64,000 nt of DNA from Nocardiopsis flavescens. GTDB taxonomy: Bacteria; Actinomycetota; Actinomycetes; Streptosporangiales; Streptosporangiaceae. The notes under the pieces are model-generated. The model was not told where the DNA came from, searched no databases, and worked only from the letters and a program-made list of their open reading frames with translations. A program made the position numbers and the translations under genes. The stretch lies in assembly GCF_900141985.1 (NCBI RefSeq), contig NZ_FQZK01000002.1, positions 124,001 through 188,000 on the forward strand. The letters run 5' to 3'. Of this stretch, positions 49,593 through 58,700 are shown piece by piece (the stretch's first letter is position 1; the number at the start of each line of letters is the position of its first letter).

Positions 49593-49990
49593 GGAGGGCG
49601 CTCCTATCCGGTCTAGACCAATAGGGGACATGGTGCCATGGCGACCCCCTCCGGCGCAGCAGCGCCCTGCCGATGGCCGGAACCGGCTCGCGCGTCCGGC
49701 CGCCCCCGGCCCCGGCACCGCCCCTTCCGCGGCGGGCATCCCGACATCGGTCCGGCGTGTCCGAGCCGCTGGAAGGCGTGCGGCGGCCCGCTCCGGTGGA
49801 TGCTGGGGGAGGACCCCCGGGCGGGGGTGGGGTGAGGACCACCCCCGGGAGGGGCGCTGGCGTCCTCGCCCCGTCACGGACCCCGCCCGTAGCGTTGCCG
49901 TGTGCACCCGCGCCCGTGCGGGTAGCGGGAGGAGACGACGAGAGTGGTGGAGGCGACGACGATGGGACCGGAGCGGTCCGTACCCCGGCG
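49593..49990. other. Intergenic region between GH20 and DMT transporter genes
   Basis: 398 bases between divergent genes. It contains the DasR-type box (49607-49622) next to the GH20 start and a short leader frame (49944-49997) before the transporter. The rest is GC-rich with no recognised gene. Confidence 0.4.
49607..49622. promoter_or_regulatory. DasR-type (dre) operator
   Basis: The 16 bases TCCGGTCTAGACCAAT match 13 of 16 of the dre consensus ACTGGTCTAGACCACT known from Streptomyces, including the perfect 10-base palindrome GGTCTAGACC. It lies directly in front of the AGGAG of the GH20 hexosaminidase gene, a typical target of DasR, the GntR-family repressor released by glucosamine-6-phosphate. 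Confidence 0.8.
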
Positions 49991-49997
49991 GTGGTGA
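49944..49997 (+). other. Possible 17-codon leader ORF of the transporter
   Basis: GTG with GGGAGGAG 12 bases upstream reads 17 codons and ends in TGA at 49995-49997, overlapping the GTG-GTG of the transporter start. This suits coupled translation. Alternatively it marks a sequencing frameshift. Confidence 0.3.
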
Positions 49998-50893
49998 CGG
50001 TGGTCTGGTCCGTCCTCCTCGCCGTCGCGGGCGCCTTCGCGCTCGCCCTCGGCTCGGCCCTGCAGGAGCGCGACGCCGTGCGCGCCCCCGGCGGCCAGGT
50101 GGCCCGCGCCGGGTTCCTGCTGCACCTGCTGCGCCAGCCGCGCTGGCTGCTGGGCACCCTCGCCGCCGGGGCGGGCGTCTGCCTGCACCTGCTGGCCCTG
50201 AGCGGTGCGCCGCTCACCGTCATCCAGCCGATCGGCGTCACGGGCCTGCTGTTCGCCATCGTCCTGTCGGCGCTGTTCAACCACCAGCGCGTACGGCCCT
50301 CGCAGATCATCGCGGGGGTCGCCGTCATGGCGGGCCTCATCGGCGTGCTGCTCACGTTCCCGCACGGCTCGGAGCTGCCCGTCATGCCCACCGGGGTCGC
50401 CCTGGTCCTGACCGGGGCCACCCTCTCCGCGGGCCTGGCCGTCTACCTCACGGCGCACTGGATGCCCAGCGGCGCCCGCGCGATCGCGCTCGCGCTGGCG
50501 GGCGGCACCGCGATGGGCGCCACCTCGGGCCTGGCCCGGGTGATCACCGCCAACGCCGTCGCCGACTGGACCACGGTCGTGGGCTGGCTCACCCTGCTCG
50601 CCGTCGTGCTGGCGGCCTTCGGCGGCCTGCTCATGCAGAACGCCTACCGCACCGGCCACTTCGCGGCGGCCTATGCGACCCTCCTCATCACCGACCCCGT
50701 GGTCAGTGTGGGGATCGGCGCGATCCTGCTGGGGGAGGGGGCCCCGGAGACGCCCGCGGACCAGGTGGGCGCGTTCGCCTTCGCCGCCCTGGCGATGGCG
50801 GGGACCATCGCGCTGGCCCGCACCCGCCACCGCAACCCCGAGGCGAAGGGGGCAGCCGCGCACACGAGCACGACCCGTACCCGCGACCGCTGA
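49991..50893 (+). CDS. DMT-family transporter
   Basis: A 300-residue membrane protein of the drug/metabolite transporter superfamily with about ten helices arranged in two similar halves (first helix VVWSVLLAVAGAFALALGSA; GAPLTVIQPIGVTGLLFAI at the end of the first half, ATLLITDPVVSVGIGAILLG in the second). Substrate unknown. The start is unsure: GTG at 49991 has no good binding site of its own but overlaps the stop of a short upstream frame that has one. The long in-frame sequence further upstream is not protein-like. It precedes a glycosyltransferase gene by 17 bases. Confidence 0.8.
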   Translation: MVTVVWSVLLAVAGAFALALGSALQERDAVRAPGGQVARAGFLLHLLRQPRWLLGTLAAGAGVCLHLLALSGAPLTVIQPIGVTGLLFAIVLSALFNHQRVRPSQIIAGVAVMAGLIGVLLTFPHGSELPVMPTGVALVLTGATLSAGLAVYLTAHWMPSGARAIALALAGGTAMGATSGLARVITANAVADWTTVVGWLTLLAVVLAAFGGLLMQNAYRTGHFAAAYATLLITDPVVSVGIGAILLGEGAPETPADQVGAFAFAALAMAGTIALARTRHRNPEAKGAAAHTSTTRTRDR

Positions 50894-50910
50894 ACGAAGG
50901 AGTCCCACCC

Positions 50911-52137
50911 ATGGCCCGGCCCAGAGCGCTGCGCGTCCTCATCGCCTCCGACACCTACCCGCCCGACGTCAACGGCGCCGGGTACTTCACCCGACGGCTG
51001 GCCGAGGGCCTCGCGGACCGCGGGCACCGGGTGCACGTGGTCTGCCCCTCCGAGGAGGGCGAACCCTACGTGCGCCGCAGGGGGCTCGTGATGGAGCACC
51101 GGCTCAGGTCGGCGACGATCCCCGTGCAGAAGACCGACATGCGCGCCGCCGTGCCGCTGGGCATGGGCGGCCACATCGCCCGCCTGGTGCAGCGCCTGGA
51201 CCCCGACGTCGTCCACGCGCAGAGCCACTTCCCGCTCAGCCGGGCGGCGATGCGCCGGGGTCGCGCGGCGGGCATCCCCGTGGTGCTGACCAACCACTTC
51301 ATGCCGGACAACCTGTACGCCCACGCGCGGATCCCCGCGGCGCTGCGAGCCGCGGCGGGCGGGTTGGCGTGGCGGGACATGGTGCGGGTGGCGGGAGCCG
51401 CCGACCACGTGACGACGCCGACCCCGCGGGCCGCCGAACTGCTGCGGGAGAAGGGGTTCGGCGGTGAGGTCGAGCCGATCTCGTGCGGCATCGACCTGGG
51501 CCGCTTCCACCCGCGCCCGGCGGAGCGGTCGGCGCTGCGGGAGGAATTCGGCCTCCCGGACCGGGAGACCGTCGTGTTCGTGGGGCGGCTGGACGAGGAG
51601 AAGCGGATCGCCGACACGGTCCGGGCGCTGGCCCGGGTCTCCCGGGAGAGGGACGTCCAGCTGGCGGTGGCGGGCCAGGGCGGCTGCGAGGCCGGCCTGC
51701 GGGCGCTGGCGGCCGAACTGGGCGTCGCCGACCGGGTGTTCCTCCTGGGCTTCGTGCCGGACGCGCGGCTGCCCCTGGTGTACGCGGCGGCCGACGTGTT
51801 CGCCATCGCGGGCGTGGCGGAGCTGCAGAGCATCGCCACGCTGGAGGCGATGTCCACGGGGCTGCCGGTGGTGGTCGCCGACGCGATGGCCCTGCCCCAC
51901 CTGGTGGAGGAGGGGCGCAACGGGTTCCTGTTCCCGCCCGGCGACGCGGCGGCGCTGGCCGACCGGCTGCTCGCGGTGCTGGGCTCGGGGAGGGCCCGCG
52001 GGGCGATGGGGGAGGCCAGCCGGGAGCTGGCGGCCCGGCACGACCACCACCGCTCCCTGGACCGGTTCGAGGAGGTTTACCGGCGGTTGCTGCCGGCCGC
52101 GCCGCGGCCCGCCCGCCTGGAGCGGCTGGCCGCCTGA
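50911..52137 (+). CDS. GT4-type glycosyltransferase
   Basis: A 408-residue GT-B glycosyltransferase. N-terminal acceptor domain: SDTYPPDVNGAGYFTRRLAE and DVVHAQSHFPLS, with TNHFMPDNLY in the middle. C-terminal nucleotide-sugar domain: FVGRLDEEKRIADTVRAL, FLLGFVPDARLPLVYAAADV and the E-x7-E motif region SIATLEAMSTGLPVVVADAM, as in family GT4 (mannosyl- or glucosyltransferases). ATG at 50911 is preceded by GAAGGAG. The 17-base gap from the DMT transporter implies an operon, possibly export plus assembly of a glycolipid. Donor and acceptor are not known. A distant homologue lies at 55251-56456. Confidence 0.9.
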   Translation: MARPRALRVLIASDTYPPDVNGAGYFTRRLAEGLADRGHRVHVVCPSEEGEPYVRRRGLVMEHRLRSATIPVQKTDMRAAVPLGMGGHIARLVQRLDPDVVHAQSHFPLSRAAMRRGRAAGIPVVLTNHFMPDNLYAHARIPAALRAAAGGLAWRDMVRVAGAADHVTTPTPRAAELLREKGFGGEVEPISCGIDLGRFHPRPAERSALREEFGLPDRETVVFVGRLDEEKRIADTVRALARVSRERDVQLAVAGQGGCEAGLRALAAELGVADRVFLLGFVPDARLPLVYAAADVFAIAGVAELQSIATLEAMSTGLPVVVADAMALPHLVEEGRNGFLFPPGDAAALADRLLAVLGSGRARGAMGEASRELAARHDHHRSLDRFEEVYRRLLPAAPRPARLERLAA

Positions 52138-52194
52138 GGGCGGTCAAGGGTCCCCCAGGGACTCGCAGGGTATTTTGTCTGCTTTGTCTGGATT

Positions 52195-52617
52195 GTGAGG
52201 AATTGGCTTTTTGCCACTTTCCGCATTCTTTGCGTGGCTGACGGTGATATCCCCCCGGCTCGGGAAACACATTGGGGTGTGTGGTTCGAAGGCATCAGTG
52301 GACGCGGCAGCGGCCTCGGCAGGATCACCCGCGGCGGTGACGGGAACGAGGCCATCGACGACCGGCTGTTCAACGCCGAGCGCGACGCGGGATTCCACGA
52401 ACGCGACATGTCCGCGTTCGAACGCGAGCGCATCGACCTGGAACACCGGGTGAACCGTATGGAGGCCGAACTGGAGGCACTGCGACAACGGAGGCTGGAG
52501 GCCTACGCCCGGTGGTGGAACGCCCGGGACGACCGGGACCGCGCCCTCCACGTCTGCCGCAAGCTCCGCCGCCGCGTCGACCGGGCGCGGCGCAGGGGCG
52601 GCGAAGAAGAGGGATGA
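52195..52617 (+). CDS. Small charged coiled-coil protein, start uncertain
   Basis: Up to 140 residues. The C-terminal 80 are strongly helical and charged (SAFERERIDLEHRVNRMEAE, then WWNARDDRDRALHVCRKLRR), clearly coding in character. The N-terminal part comes from an AT-rich stretch and is less convincing. A later GTG near 52280 would give about 112 residues. No family is recognised. It ends before a strong hairpin and converges on the LysR gene. Confidence 0.5.
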   Translation: MRNWLFATFRILCVADGDIPPARETHWGVWFEGISGRGSGLGRITRGGDGNEAIDDRLFNAERDAGFHERDMSAFERERIDLEHRVNRMEAELEALRQRRLEAYARWWNARDDRDRALHVCRKLRRRVDRARRRGGEEEG

Positions 52618-52642
52618 AGGACACCGGCGCGGCGATGTGCCG

Positions 52643-52671
52643 CGGTGGCCCGGCCGGAGGCCGGGCCACCG
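52643..52671. terminator. Terminator hairpin
   Basis: CGGTGGCCCGGCC and GGCCGGGCCACCG form a perfect 13-bp stem with a 3-base loop between convergent genes. Confidence 0.65.
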
Positions 52672-52728
52672 TCGTGTCCGGGGCCGTCCGCCCGGCGGCG
52701 CGGGCGGCGGACGGGCCGCCGCGGCCGG

Positions 52729-53673
52729 TCAGAGGGGCCGGTCGGTCAGCTCCGCCAGCTCCTCGTCCACCGTCCGGGCCGCCGTCCGCAGCGCCTGGAG
52801 GGTGACCTGGACTGCGGGGCGGCGCAGCGACGCCGGGCGCACCACCGCGTACACGTGCCGGGCCGGGACCCGGCCGGGCAGGGTGCGGTGGACCAGCCCC
52901 GCCGGGGCGCCCACCATCGCCAGCGACGGCACGGCCGCGATCCCGATCCCGCGCGAGACCAGGCTCAACACCGTCCCCAGCCCCTCGAACTCCCAGGCCG
53001 CCGACGGCAGTCCGCCCACCCCCGCCAGCAGCGCGTCCGTCCCGTGGCGCGAGCGCTCGCCCTCGGGAGCCACGATCCACGACTCGCCCAGCAGCCGCTC
53101 CAGCACCACCGGCCGGCGCGGGTCGGCCAGCCGGTGCCCCTGTGGGACGGCCAGCACCATCGGGTCGCGCAGCAGGTGGACGTGGCGCAGCCCGCTGTCC
53201 GCGCCCCGCCCCGGGTGCTGGCCGCTCCAGTCGTCGACCAGGGCGATGTCGACCTCGCGCGAGCGCACCTTCTCCGTCCCCGTCGACAGCAGCGTCTGGC
53301 GCAGCACCAGCTGCATCCCCTCGTGCCGCCGCAGCGGCGGCGCCAGCAGCGGCGCGAACGCCACGGCCGCGGTGGGGAACGCCGTCACCGTCACCACGCC
53401 GAGGGCGACGTCGGCCTGTTCGGCCAGGATCGACTCCGTGGCCTCCACCAGGGCCAGGATGTCCTCGGCCTGGACCACCAGCAGTCGGCCGGCGTCGGTC
53501 AGCTCCGCGCCGCGCGGGGTGCGGTCCAGCAGGGCCACCCCCGTCTCCCGCTCCAGGGCGGACAGCTGCTGGGAGATGGCGGAGGGCGTGTACCCCAGGG
53601 CCGTCGCGGTGGCCGCGATGGTGCCGCGGACGGAGAACTCGCGCAGGATCTGGAGGCGTCGGAGGTCGAGCAT
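52729..53673 (-). CDS. LysR-family transcriptional regulator
   Basis: A 314-residue regulator. The winged HTH is at residues 1-60 (LQILREFSVRGTIAATATAL and YTPSAISQQLSALERETGVA), followed by a linker helix and the two-lobed effector domain (residues about 90-300). It is divergent from an aminotransferase gene, and a 23-base palindrome covers its start codon. This suggests negative autoregulation and control of the aminotransferase by a substrate or product. Confidence 0.93.
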   Translation of the reverse strand: MLDLRRLQILREFSVRGTIAATATALGYTPSAISQQLSALERETGVALLDRTPRGAELTDAGRLLVVQAEDILALVEATESILAEQADVALGVVTVTAFPTAAVAFAPLLAPPLRRHEGMQLVLRQTLLSTGTEKVRSREVDIALVDDWSGQHPGRGADSGLRHVHLLRDPMVLAVPQGHRLADPRRPVVLERLLGESWIVAPEGERSRHGTDALLAGVGGLPSAAWEFEGLGTVLSLVSRGIGIAAVPSLAMVGAPAGLVHRTLPGRVPARHVYAVVRPASLRRPAVQVTLQALRTAARTVDEELAELTDRPL

Positions 53674-53690
53674 AAGGACAGCTTATGCTC
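53668..53690. promoter_or_regulatory. Palindromic operator over the LysR start
   Basis: GAGCATAAG-N5-CTTATGCTC, a perfect 9-bp inverted repeat. The left arm contains the LysR start codon complement. It fits the T-N11-A form of LysR boxes and lies 116 bases before the aminotransferase start. Confidence 0.65.
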
Positions 53691-53805
53691 ACCATCGAAA
53701 AGAGTCGCTTGTACTGAAGTGCCCAGGTGGGCAGGGTGAGGGTGAGAGGCCGCCCGGCCACCGGGCGGCCGCACGACCGACCTTGAGCCGGAGATGAGTC
53801 ATCAC

Positions 53806-55137
53806 ATGGCCGTCACTGTTTCCGCGACCCTCGCCGTCAACGAAGCCCTCGCCGAGAAGCGCCGCCAGGGGGTGCGCGTACTTCCACTGGGGTTCGGCGA
53901 GGCGGGCCTGCCGGTCCACCCGGTCATGCGCGACCGCCTCACCGCGGGCAACGGCGCCAACGCCTACGGCCCCGTCGCCGGCGTCGCCGCCCTGCGCGAG
54001 GCCGCCGCTGGCTACTGGGGGCGCCGCGGACTGCCCACCGACCCGGACCTGGTCATCGCCGGTCCGGGCAGCAAGCCGCTGCTCTACGGCCTCCTGCTGG
54101 AACTGGGCGGCGACACCGCCATCGCGGCGCCCAGCTGGGTCAGCTACGCCGCGCAGAGCCGCCTGGTGGGCGCGTGCCCGCTGCTGGTCCCCACCGCGGG
54201 CGGCGGCGAGGGCGGAGTCCCCCAGCCCGACCTCCTGCACGCGGCCGTCACCGCCGCCCGCGAGGAGGGGCGCACCGTCAACGCGGTCATCGCGACCCTG
54301 CCCGACAACCCCACCGGCACGGTGGCGAGCCGCGACACCGTGCGCCGCCTGGCCGAGGTCGCCCGCGAGCTGGACCTGGTGATCATCTCCGACGAGATCT
54401 ACCGCGACCTCGTCCACCCGGCCGGTCCGGACGGACAGCCCGCCCGGGTGCACAGCCCCGCCGAGTTCGCGCCCGAGCGCACCGTCATCTCCACCGGCCT
54501 CAGCAAGAACCTCGCCCTGGGCGGCTGGCGGATCGGCGTCCTGCGCCTGCCCGACTCCGAGATCGGGCGCCGGCTGCGCGGCGGGCTCCTCGGCGTGGCC
54601 AGCGAGATCTGGTCCAGCCCGGCGGCCCCCGTCCAGCAGGCCGCCGCGCACGCCTTCACCGAGCCCGCCGAACTGGCGGACCACATCGACCGCAGCCGCC
54701 GCCTGCACGGCATCGTCGCCCGCGCCGTCGCCGACGTGTTCACGGGGGCGGGGGCGACCGTCGCCCCGCCGCGCGCCGCGTTCTACCTCTACCCGGACTT
54801 CGAGCCGCTGCGCGAGCGGCTGGCCGGGCTGCACGGCGTCACCACCGGGCCCGCGCTCACCGGCCTGCTGCTGGAGCGGTTCGGCACGGGCGTGCTGCCC
54901 GCCGTCGAGTTCGGCGAGGGGCCCGGCGCCCTGCGCATGCGGGTCGCCACCAGCCTGCTGTACGGCGACACCGAGGAGCGCCGCTACGCCGCGCTGGCCG
55001 CCACCGACCCGCTGGCGCTGCCGTGGATCCGCGCCCACGTGGACCGGCTGTCGGAGGTGCTGGACCTGCTGCTGACCGCTCCGGCGGCCGGGGTCGAGCC
55101 GCCCGCCCCGAGGACGGTGGCCGAGCCCGTGCACTAG
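53806..55137 (+). CDS. Class I/II aminotransferase
   Basis: A PLP-dependent transaminase of about 443 residues. The cofactor Lys is in STGLSKNLALGGWRIG (residue 234 from this start). Other typical parts are GPGSKPLLYGL, YAAQSRLVGACPL, ATLPDNPTGTV and IISDEIYRDLVH, with the Asp that contacts the pyridine ring. Substrate unknown. The ATG at 53806 is used because the ATG at 53794 stands with no spacer after GGAG; the two differ by only four residues. The divergent LysR gene and shared palindrome indicate substrate-dependent expression. Confidence 0.88.
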   Translation: MAVTVSATLAVNEALAEKRRQGVRVLPLGFGEAGLPVHPVMRDRLTAGNGANAYGPVAGVAALREAAAGYWGRRGLPTDPDLVIAGPGSKPLLYGLLLELGGDTAIAAPSWVSYAAQSRLVGACPLLVPTAGGGEGGVPQPDLLHAAVTAAREEGRTVNAVIATLPDNPTGTVASRDTVRRLAEVARELDLVIISDEIYRDLVHPAGPDGQPARVHSPAEFAPERTVISTGLSKNLALGGWRIGVLRLPDSEIGRRLRGGLLGVASEIWSSPAAPVQQAAAHAFTEPAELADHIDRSRRLHGIVARAVADVFTGAGATVAPPRAAFYLYPDFEPLRERLAGLHGVTTGPALTGLLLERFGTGVLPAVEFGEGPGALRMRVATSLLYGDTEERRYAALAATDPLALPWIRAHVDRLSEVLDLLLTAPAAGVEPPAPRTVAEPVH

Positions 55138-55199
55138 CCCTGCGGGCCAGGTCCGCGCGGCGGGCCCGGCCGGCCGGGCCCGCGCGGGCATCGGGGGAC

Positions 55200-55235
55200 G
55201 GGGCCCCGCCCGGGTACGCGCCCGGGCGGGGCCCC
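55200..55235. terminator. Terminator between convergent genes
   Basis: GGGGCCCCGCCCGGG and its reverse complement form a 15-bp stem with a 6-base loop between the aminotransferase and glycosyltransferase genes. Confidence 0.75.
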
Positions 55236-55250
55236 TCGTCGGTGGGGGGC

Positions 55251-56456
55251 TCAGCGGGACGGCAGGACCGGCCGCCCCCCGGCCGCGAGCTCGCGGCTGG
55301 AGGCCAGCACCGACCGGTAGTGCGCCAGCAGCTCGTCGCCCACCGCGTCCCAGGTGCGGTGCTCCACGGAGGACCGGGCCCGCCCCGCCAGCTCCGCGCG
55401 CAGCGTCCGGTTGTGGGCCAGGCGGCCCACGGCCACCCGCAGCTCGCGCACCGAGTCCGGCGCGTACAGCAGTCCGTTGACACCGTCCTCCACCAGGTCC
55501 AGCGGACCGCCGGCGGCCGGGGCCGCCACCGGCACCCCCGAGGCCAGCGCCTCCTGGACCGTCTGGCAGAAGGTCTCGTCGGCCCCGGTGTGCACGAACA
55601 GGTCCAGGGAGGCGTACAGCCGGGACAGCTCGCCGCTGGTGCGCTGGCCGGTGAAGACCGCGCCGCGCAGCCGCCGCCGCAGCCGGGGCAGCTCCGGGCC
55701 GTCCCCGACCACGACCACCCTGACCCCGCGCAGCTTCAGCACGTGCTCCAGCAGGTCGACCCGCTTGTCCTTGGCCAGCCGCCCGACGTAGCCGATGATC
55801 GTCTCGCCGTTCGGGGCCAGGGCGCGGCGCAGCTCCTCGTCGCGGTGGCCCGGGTGGAAGCGCCGCACGTCCACCCCGCGCCGCCACAGCGCCATGCGCG
55901 GGAAGCCGCGCGAGGACAGGGCCTCCATCGTCGCGGAGGACGGCACCAGGGTGCGGTCCGCGGCCGCGTGGACGCGGCGCAGCACCGACCACAGGTGCTC
56001 GTGCCCCGGCAGTCCGTAGCGGCGGGCGAAACCCGGCAGGTCGGTCTGGAACACCGCCACCGTCGGCAGCGCCCAGCGGCGGGCCGCCTCCACGGTGGCC
56101 AGGCCCATCAGCGCGGGCGAGGCCAGGTGGACCAGGTCCGGGGAGAACGACCGGATGGCCGTGGTCAGGGTGCGCCGGGCGGGCAGGCCCAGCGAGAAGT
56201 CGCGGTACACGGGCAGCGGGACCGAGGGCGTGCGCACCACCGGGAAGCCCGCGTGGCGGGTGGGGCCCCGGTGCCCGGGGGCCAGGATCAGCGCCTGGTG
56301 GCCCCGGGAGGCCAGCAGGTCGGCGACCCGGCACACGGAGTTGGTCACCCCGTTCACCTGGGGCAGGAAGGACTCGGTCACGATCGCGACGCGCAGCGGG
56401 CGCTGCCCGTCGTCGCGGGCGGGGATCGGGTCGCGGAGGGTATCGAGGGGGGACAT
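55251..56456 (-). CDS. GT4-type glycosyltransferase (MgtA/PimB-like)
   Basis: A 401-residue GT-B enzyme resembling actinobacterial alpha-mannosyltransferases of phospholipid glycan assembly. Acceptor half: IVTESFLPQVNGVTNSVCRV and DLVHLASPALMGL, plus FQTDLPGFARRYGLP. Donor half: IIGYVGRLAKDKRVDLLEHV, FTGQRTSGELSRLYASLDL and the E-x7-E region DETFCQTVQEALASGVPVAA. ATG at 56456 follows GGGAG. Monocistronic. Mannose transfer is inferred from similarity of these motifs to MgtA/PimB proteins. Confidence 0.88.
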   Translation of the reverse strand: MSPLDTLRDPIPARDDGQRPLRVAIVTESFLPQVNGVTNSVCRVADLLASRGHQALILAPGHRGPTRHAGFPVVRTPSVPLPVYRDFSLGLPARRTLTTAIRSFSPDLVHLASPALMGLATVEAARRWALPTVAVFQTDLPGFARRYGLPGHEHLWSVLRRVHAAADRTLVPSSATMEALSSRGFPRMALWRRGVDVRRFHPGHRDEELRRALAPNGETIIGYVGRLAKDKRVDLLEHVLKLRGVRVVVVGDGPELPRLRRRLRGAVFTGQRTSGELSRLYASLDLFVHTGADETFCQTVQEALASGVPVAAPAAGGPLDLVEDGVNGLLYAPDSVRELRVAVGRLAHNRTLRAELAGRARSSVEHRTWDAVGDELLAHYRSVLASSRELAAGGRPVLPSR

Positions 56457-56680
56457 GCGTGCGGCTCCCAACGCCGGGGGGACGTGCCTCCGACGCTAGG
56501 CGCGCCCGGTGAACCCGGATGGGGCGCGGAGGGAACCGGACGCGTCGCGCGGGCGTGGGCTCACCGAGCGCACGGTGACGGGCCGCGGACGCCGCCCCCG
56601 TTCCGGGGTGTCCCGCAGGTGGCGCGGCGGTGGCTAAGATCGCATCACGTGATCGAACGATGGCTCTGAGGAGTGGAACG

Positions 56681-56941
56681 ATGACTCTCGTGGAATGGGC
56701 CGAGGAGGTCCGCGAGGCGCTGGGGCTGCCCGACACCGAGGCCCTGGACCGGAAGGACGTCGACCTGATCCTCGACCTCGCCAAGGACGCCGCGCACTCC
56801 GTCGCCCGCCCCGCGGCGCCGCTCACCGCCTACCTGCTCGGCATCGCGGTGGGGCGCGGCGCGGACCCCGAGGAGACGGCGCGGATGCTCGCCGAACTCG
56901 CCCGCAGCCGGGCCACGGGCGGTGACGGGGACCCCGCCTGA
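56681..56941 (+). CDS. DUF6457 small protein
   Basis: An 86-residue, all-helical protein starting MTLVEWAEEVREALGL, with LILDLAKDAAHSVARPAAPL in the middle and YLLGIAVGRG near the end. This is the pattern of DUF6457, which I remember as a stand-alone protein or as the tail of MobA-like nucleotidyltransferases in actinomycetes, hence a possible link to molybdenum-cofactor work. ATG at 56681 follows GAGGAG. Function undetermined. Confidence 0.7.
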   Translation: MTLVEWAEEVREALGLPDTEALDRKDVDLILDLAKDAAHSVARPAAPLTAYLLGIAVGRGADPEETARMLAELARSRATGGDGDPA

Positions 56942-57188
56942 CCCCCGGCGGCCGGCCCGCGGGCGCCGCGACGGGGCGCATCCCCCGCGGCGCGGGCCGC
57001 CGCGCACGAGGCGAACGCGCAGGAGATATGTCGAAAAGGCGTGACGGTTTCGTGACGCGCCGCTGTAATTCTTTGCCGATACCGCGGAGCGCCCGTCGGC
57101 GCCGGTGCGAGCGCGCGGACACCGCAGACCCCGCGGCGGCGCCGGCCGCCTCCGCGCCCCCACCCACCCACCGATAGAGAGATGCCCC

Positions 57189-58667
57189 GTGGACCAGCTC
57201 CTGGAAATGGCAGGGGTACTGAACGGCGTCGTCTGGGGCCCGTTCGTACTCATCCCCCTGCTCCTGATCACCGGCGTCTACCTGACGGTCCGGTTGCAGC
57301 TCCTGCAGTTCACCAAGCTCGGCCACGCCCTGTGGCTCGCGTTCGTCCGCCGCAAGGAGACGGCCGAGGGCTCCGAGGGCGACATCTCGCACTACCAGGC
57401 GCTCAGCACCGCGCTGGCGGCCACGATCGGCGTCGGCAACATCGCCGGCGTCGGCCTGGCGATCGGCGTCGGCGGCCCCGGCGCGCTGTTCTGGATGTGG
57501 GTCACCGGCGTCTTCGGCATGGCCACCAAGTACAGCGAGGCCCTGCTCGGCGTGAAGTACCGGACCAGGGACGAGAAGGGCGAGCAGGCCGGCGGCCCGA
57601 TGTTCTACCTGCGCCGCGGCCTGCCCGGCCGCCTGGGGATGTTCCTCGGCGGCGCCTTCGCGGTCTTCGGCGCCATCGCGGCCTTCGGTATCGGCAACGG
57701 CACGCAGGCCAACGCCGTCGCCGACTCCATCAACAACGTCACCGGCATCGACCAGTGGATCATCGGCGCCGTCCTGATGGTGCTCACGGCGGTCGTGCTC
57801 ATCGGCGGCATCAAGGGCATCGGCCGGGTCGCCGCCGCCGTCGTCCCGGTCATGATCCTCGGGTTCATCATCATGAACCTGCTCGTGCTGGCCGCCAACC
57901 ACGACCGGATCCTGCCGTCCTTCGGCCTGGTCTTCCAGAGCGCCTTCACCGGCACCTCCGCGATCGGCGGCTTCGCCGGCGCCGGCCTGATGTTCATGAT
58001 CCGCCAGGGCGTCTCGCGCGGCATCTTCTCCAACGAGTCCGGCCTGGGCACCGGTGCCATCGCGGCCGCCGCCGCCAAGACCAACCAGCCGGTCCGCCAG
58101 GCGCTGGTGTCGATGACCCAGACGTTCATCGACACGATCATCATGCTGACGCTGACCGCGATGATGATCATCACCACGGGCGTCTGGTACTCCGACGAGG
58201 CCGCGGGCGCGGAGGGCAGCGCCAAGGGCGTCCTGCTCACCACCGGCGCCATGGAGACCGGTCTGGGGAGCATCAGCCCGCTGCTGGGCGCGTTCGCGCC
58301 GGTCTTCGTCGCGATCGCGGTGGCGGTCTTCGCCTACACCACCATCCTGGGCTGGTCCTACTACGGCGAACGCTGCGTGGTCTACCTGGCCGGGCGCAAG
58401 CTGGTGCTGCCGTACCGCGTCGTGTTCGTCCTGGTGGTGTTCGTGGGCGCCACCGCCAGCCTGGACGCCGTGTGGCTGTTCAGCGACATCGCCAACGGGC
58501 TGATGGCGCTGCCCAACCTCATCGGCCTGCTGCTGCTGTCGCCGGTCGTCGTCGCCGAGACGCGCAGGTTCTTCGCCCACCCCGACTGGCGCGACCCCGA
58601 CGTCGTCATGGACGACCTCGACAGGGGGCCCGGCGTCGACGGAGTGGACGGCGTGGAGAGGAAGTAG
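57189..58667 (+). CDS. AGCS-family alanine/glycine:cation symporter
   Basis: A 492-residue sodium-coupled amino-acid transporter with about eleven helices. Family motifs are present: ALAATIGVGNIAGVGLAIGV, PGALFWMWVTGVFGMATKYS, GGPMFYLRRGL and GVSRGIFSNESGLGTGAIAA. The start GTG at 57189 opens directly into the N-terminal helix after a weak binding site (AGAGAG). The product probably takes up alanine or glycine with sodium. The C-terminus is acidic. It ends at a perfect 30-base palindrome shared with thiD. The 247-base upstream gap shows no glycine riboswitch. Confidence 0.93.
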   Translation: MDQLLEMAGVLNGVVWGPFVLIPLLLITGVYLTVRLQLLQFTKLGHALWLAFVRRKETAEGSEGDISHYQALSTALAATIGVGNIAGVGLAIGVGGPGALFWMWVTGVFGMATKYSEALLGVKYRTRDEKGEQAGGPMFYLRRGLPGRLGMFLGGAFAVFGAIAAFGIGNGTQANAVADSINNVTGIDQWIIGAVLMVLTAVVLIGGIKGIGRVAAAVVPVMILGFIIMNLLVLAANHDRILPSFGLVFQSAFTGTSAIGGFAGAGLMFMIRQGVSRGIFSNESGLGTGAIAAAAAKTNQPVRQALVSMTQTFIDTIIMLTLTAMMIITTGVWYSDEAAGAEGSAKGVLLTTGAMETGLGSISPLLGAFAPVFVAIAVAVFAYTTILGWSYYGERCVVYLAGRKLVLPYRVVFVLVVFVGATASLDAVWLFSDIANGLMALPNLIGLLLLSPVVVAETRRFFAHPDWRDPDVVMDDLDRGPGVDGVDGVERK

Positions 58668-58700
58668 GGCGCGCGGGCGGTTCCGCGAGCCGAGCGCACG

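Noticed and set aside
56942-57188. Possible glycine riboswitch before the AGCS symporter
   Set aside because: No tandem glycine-aptamer core is seen.
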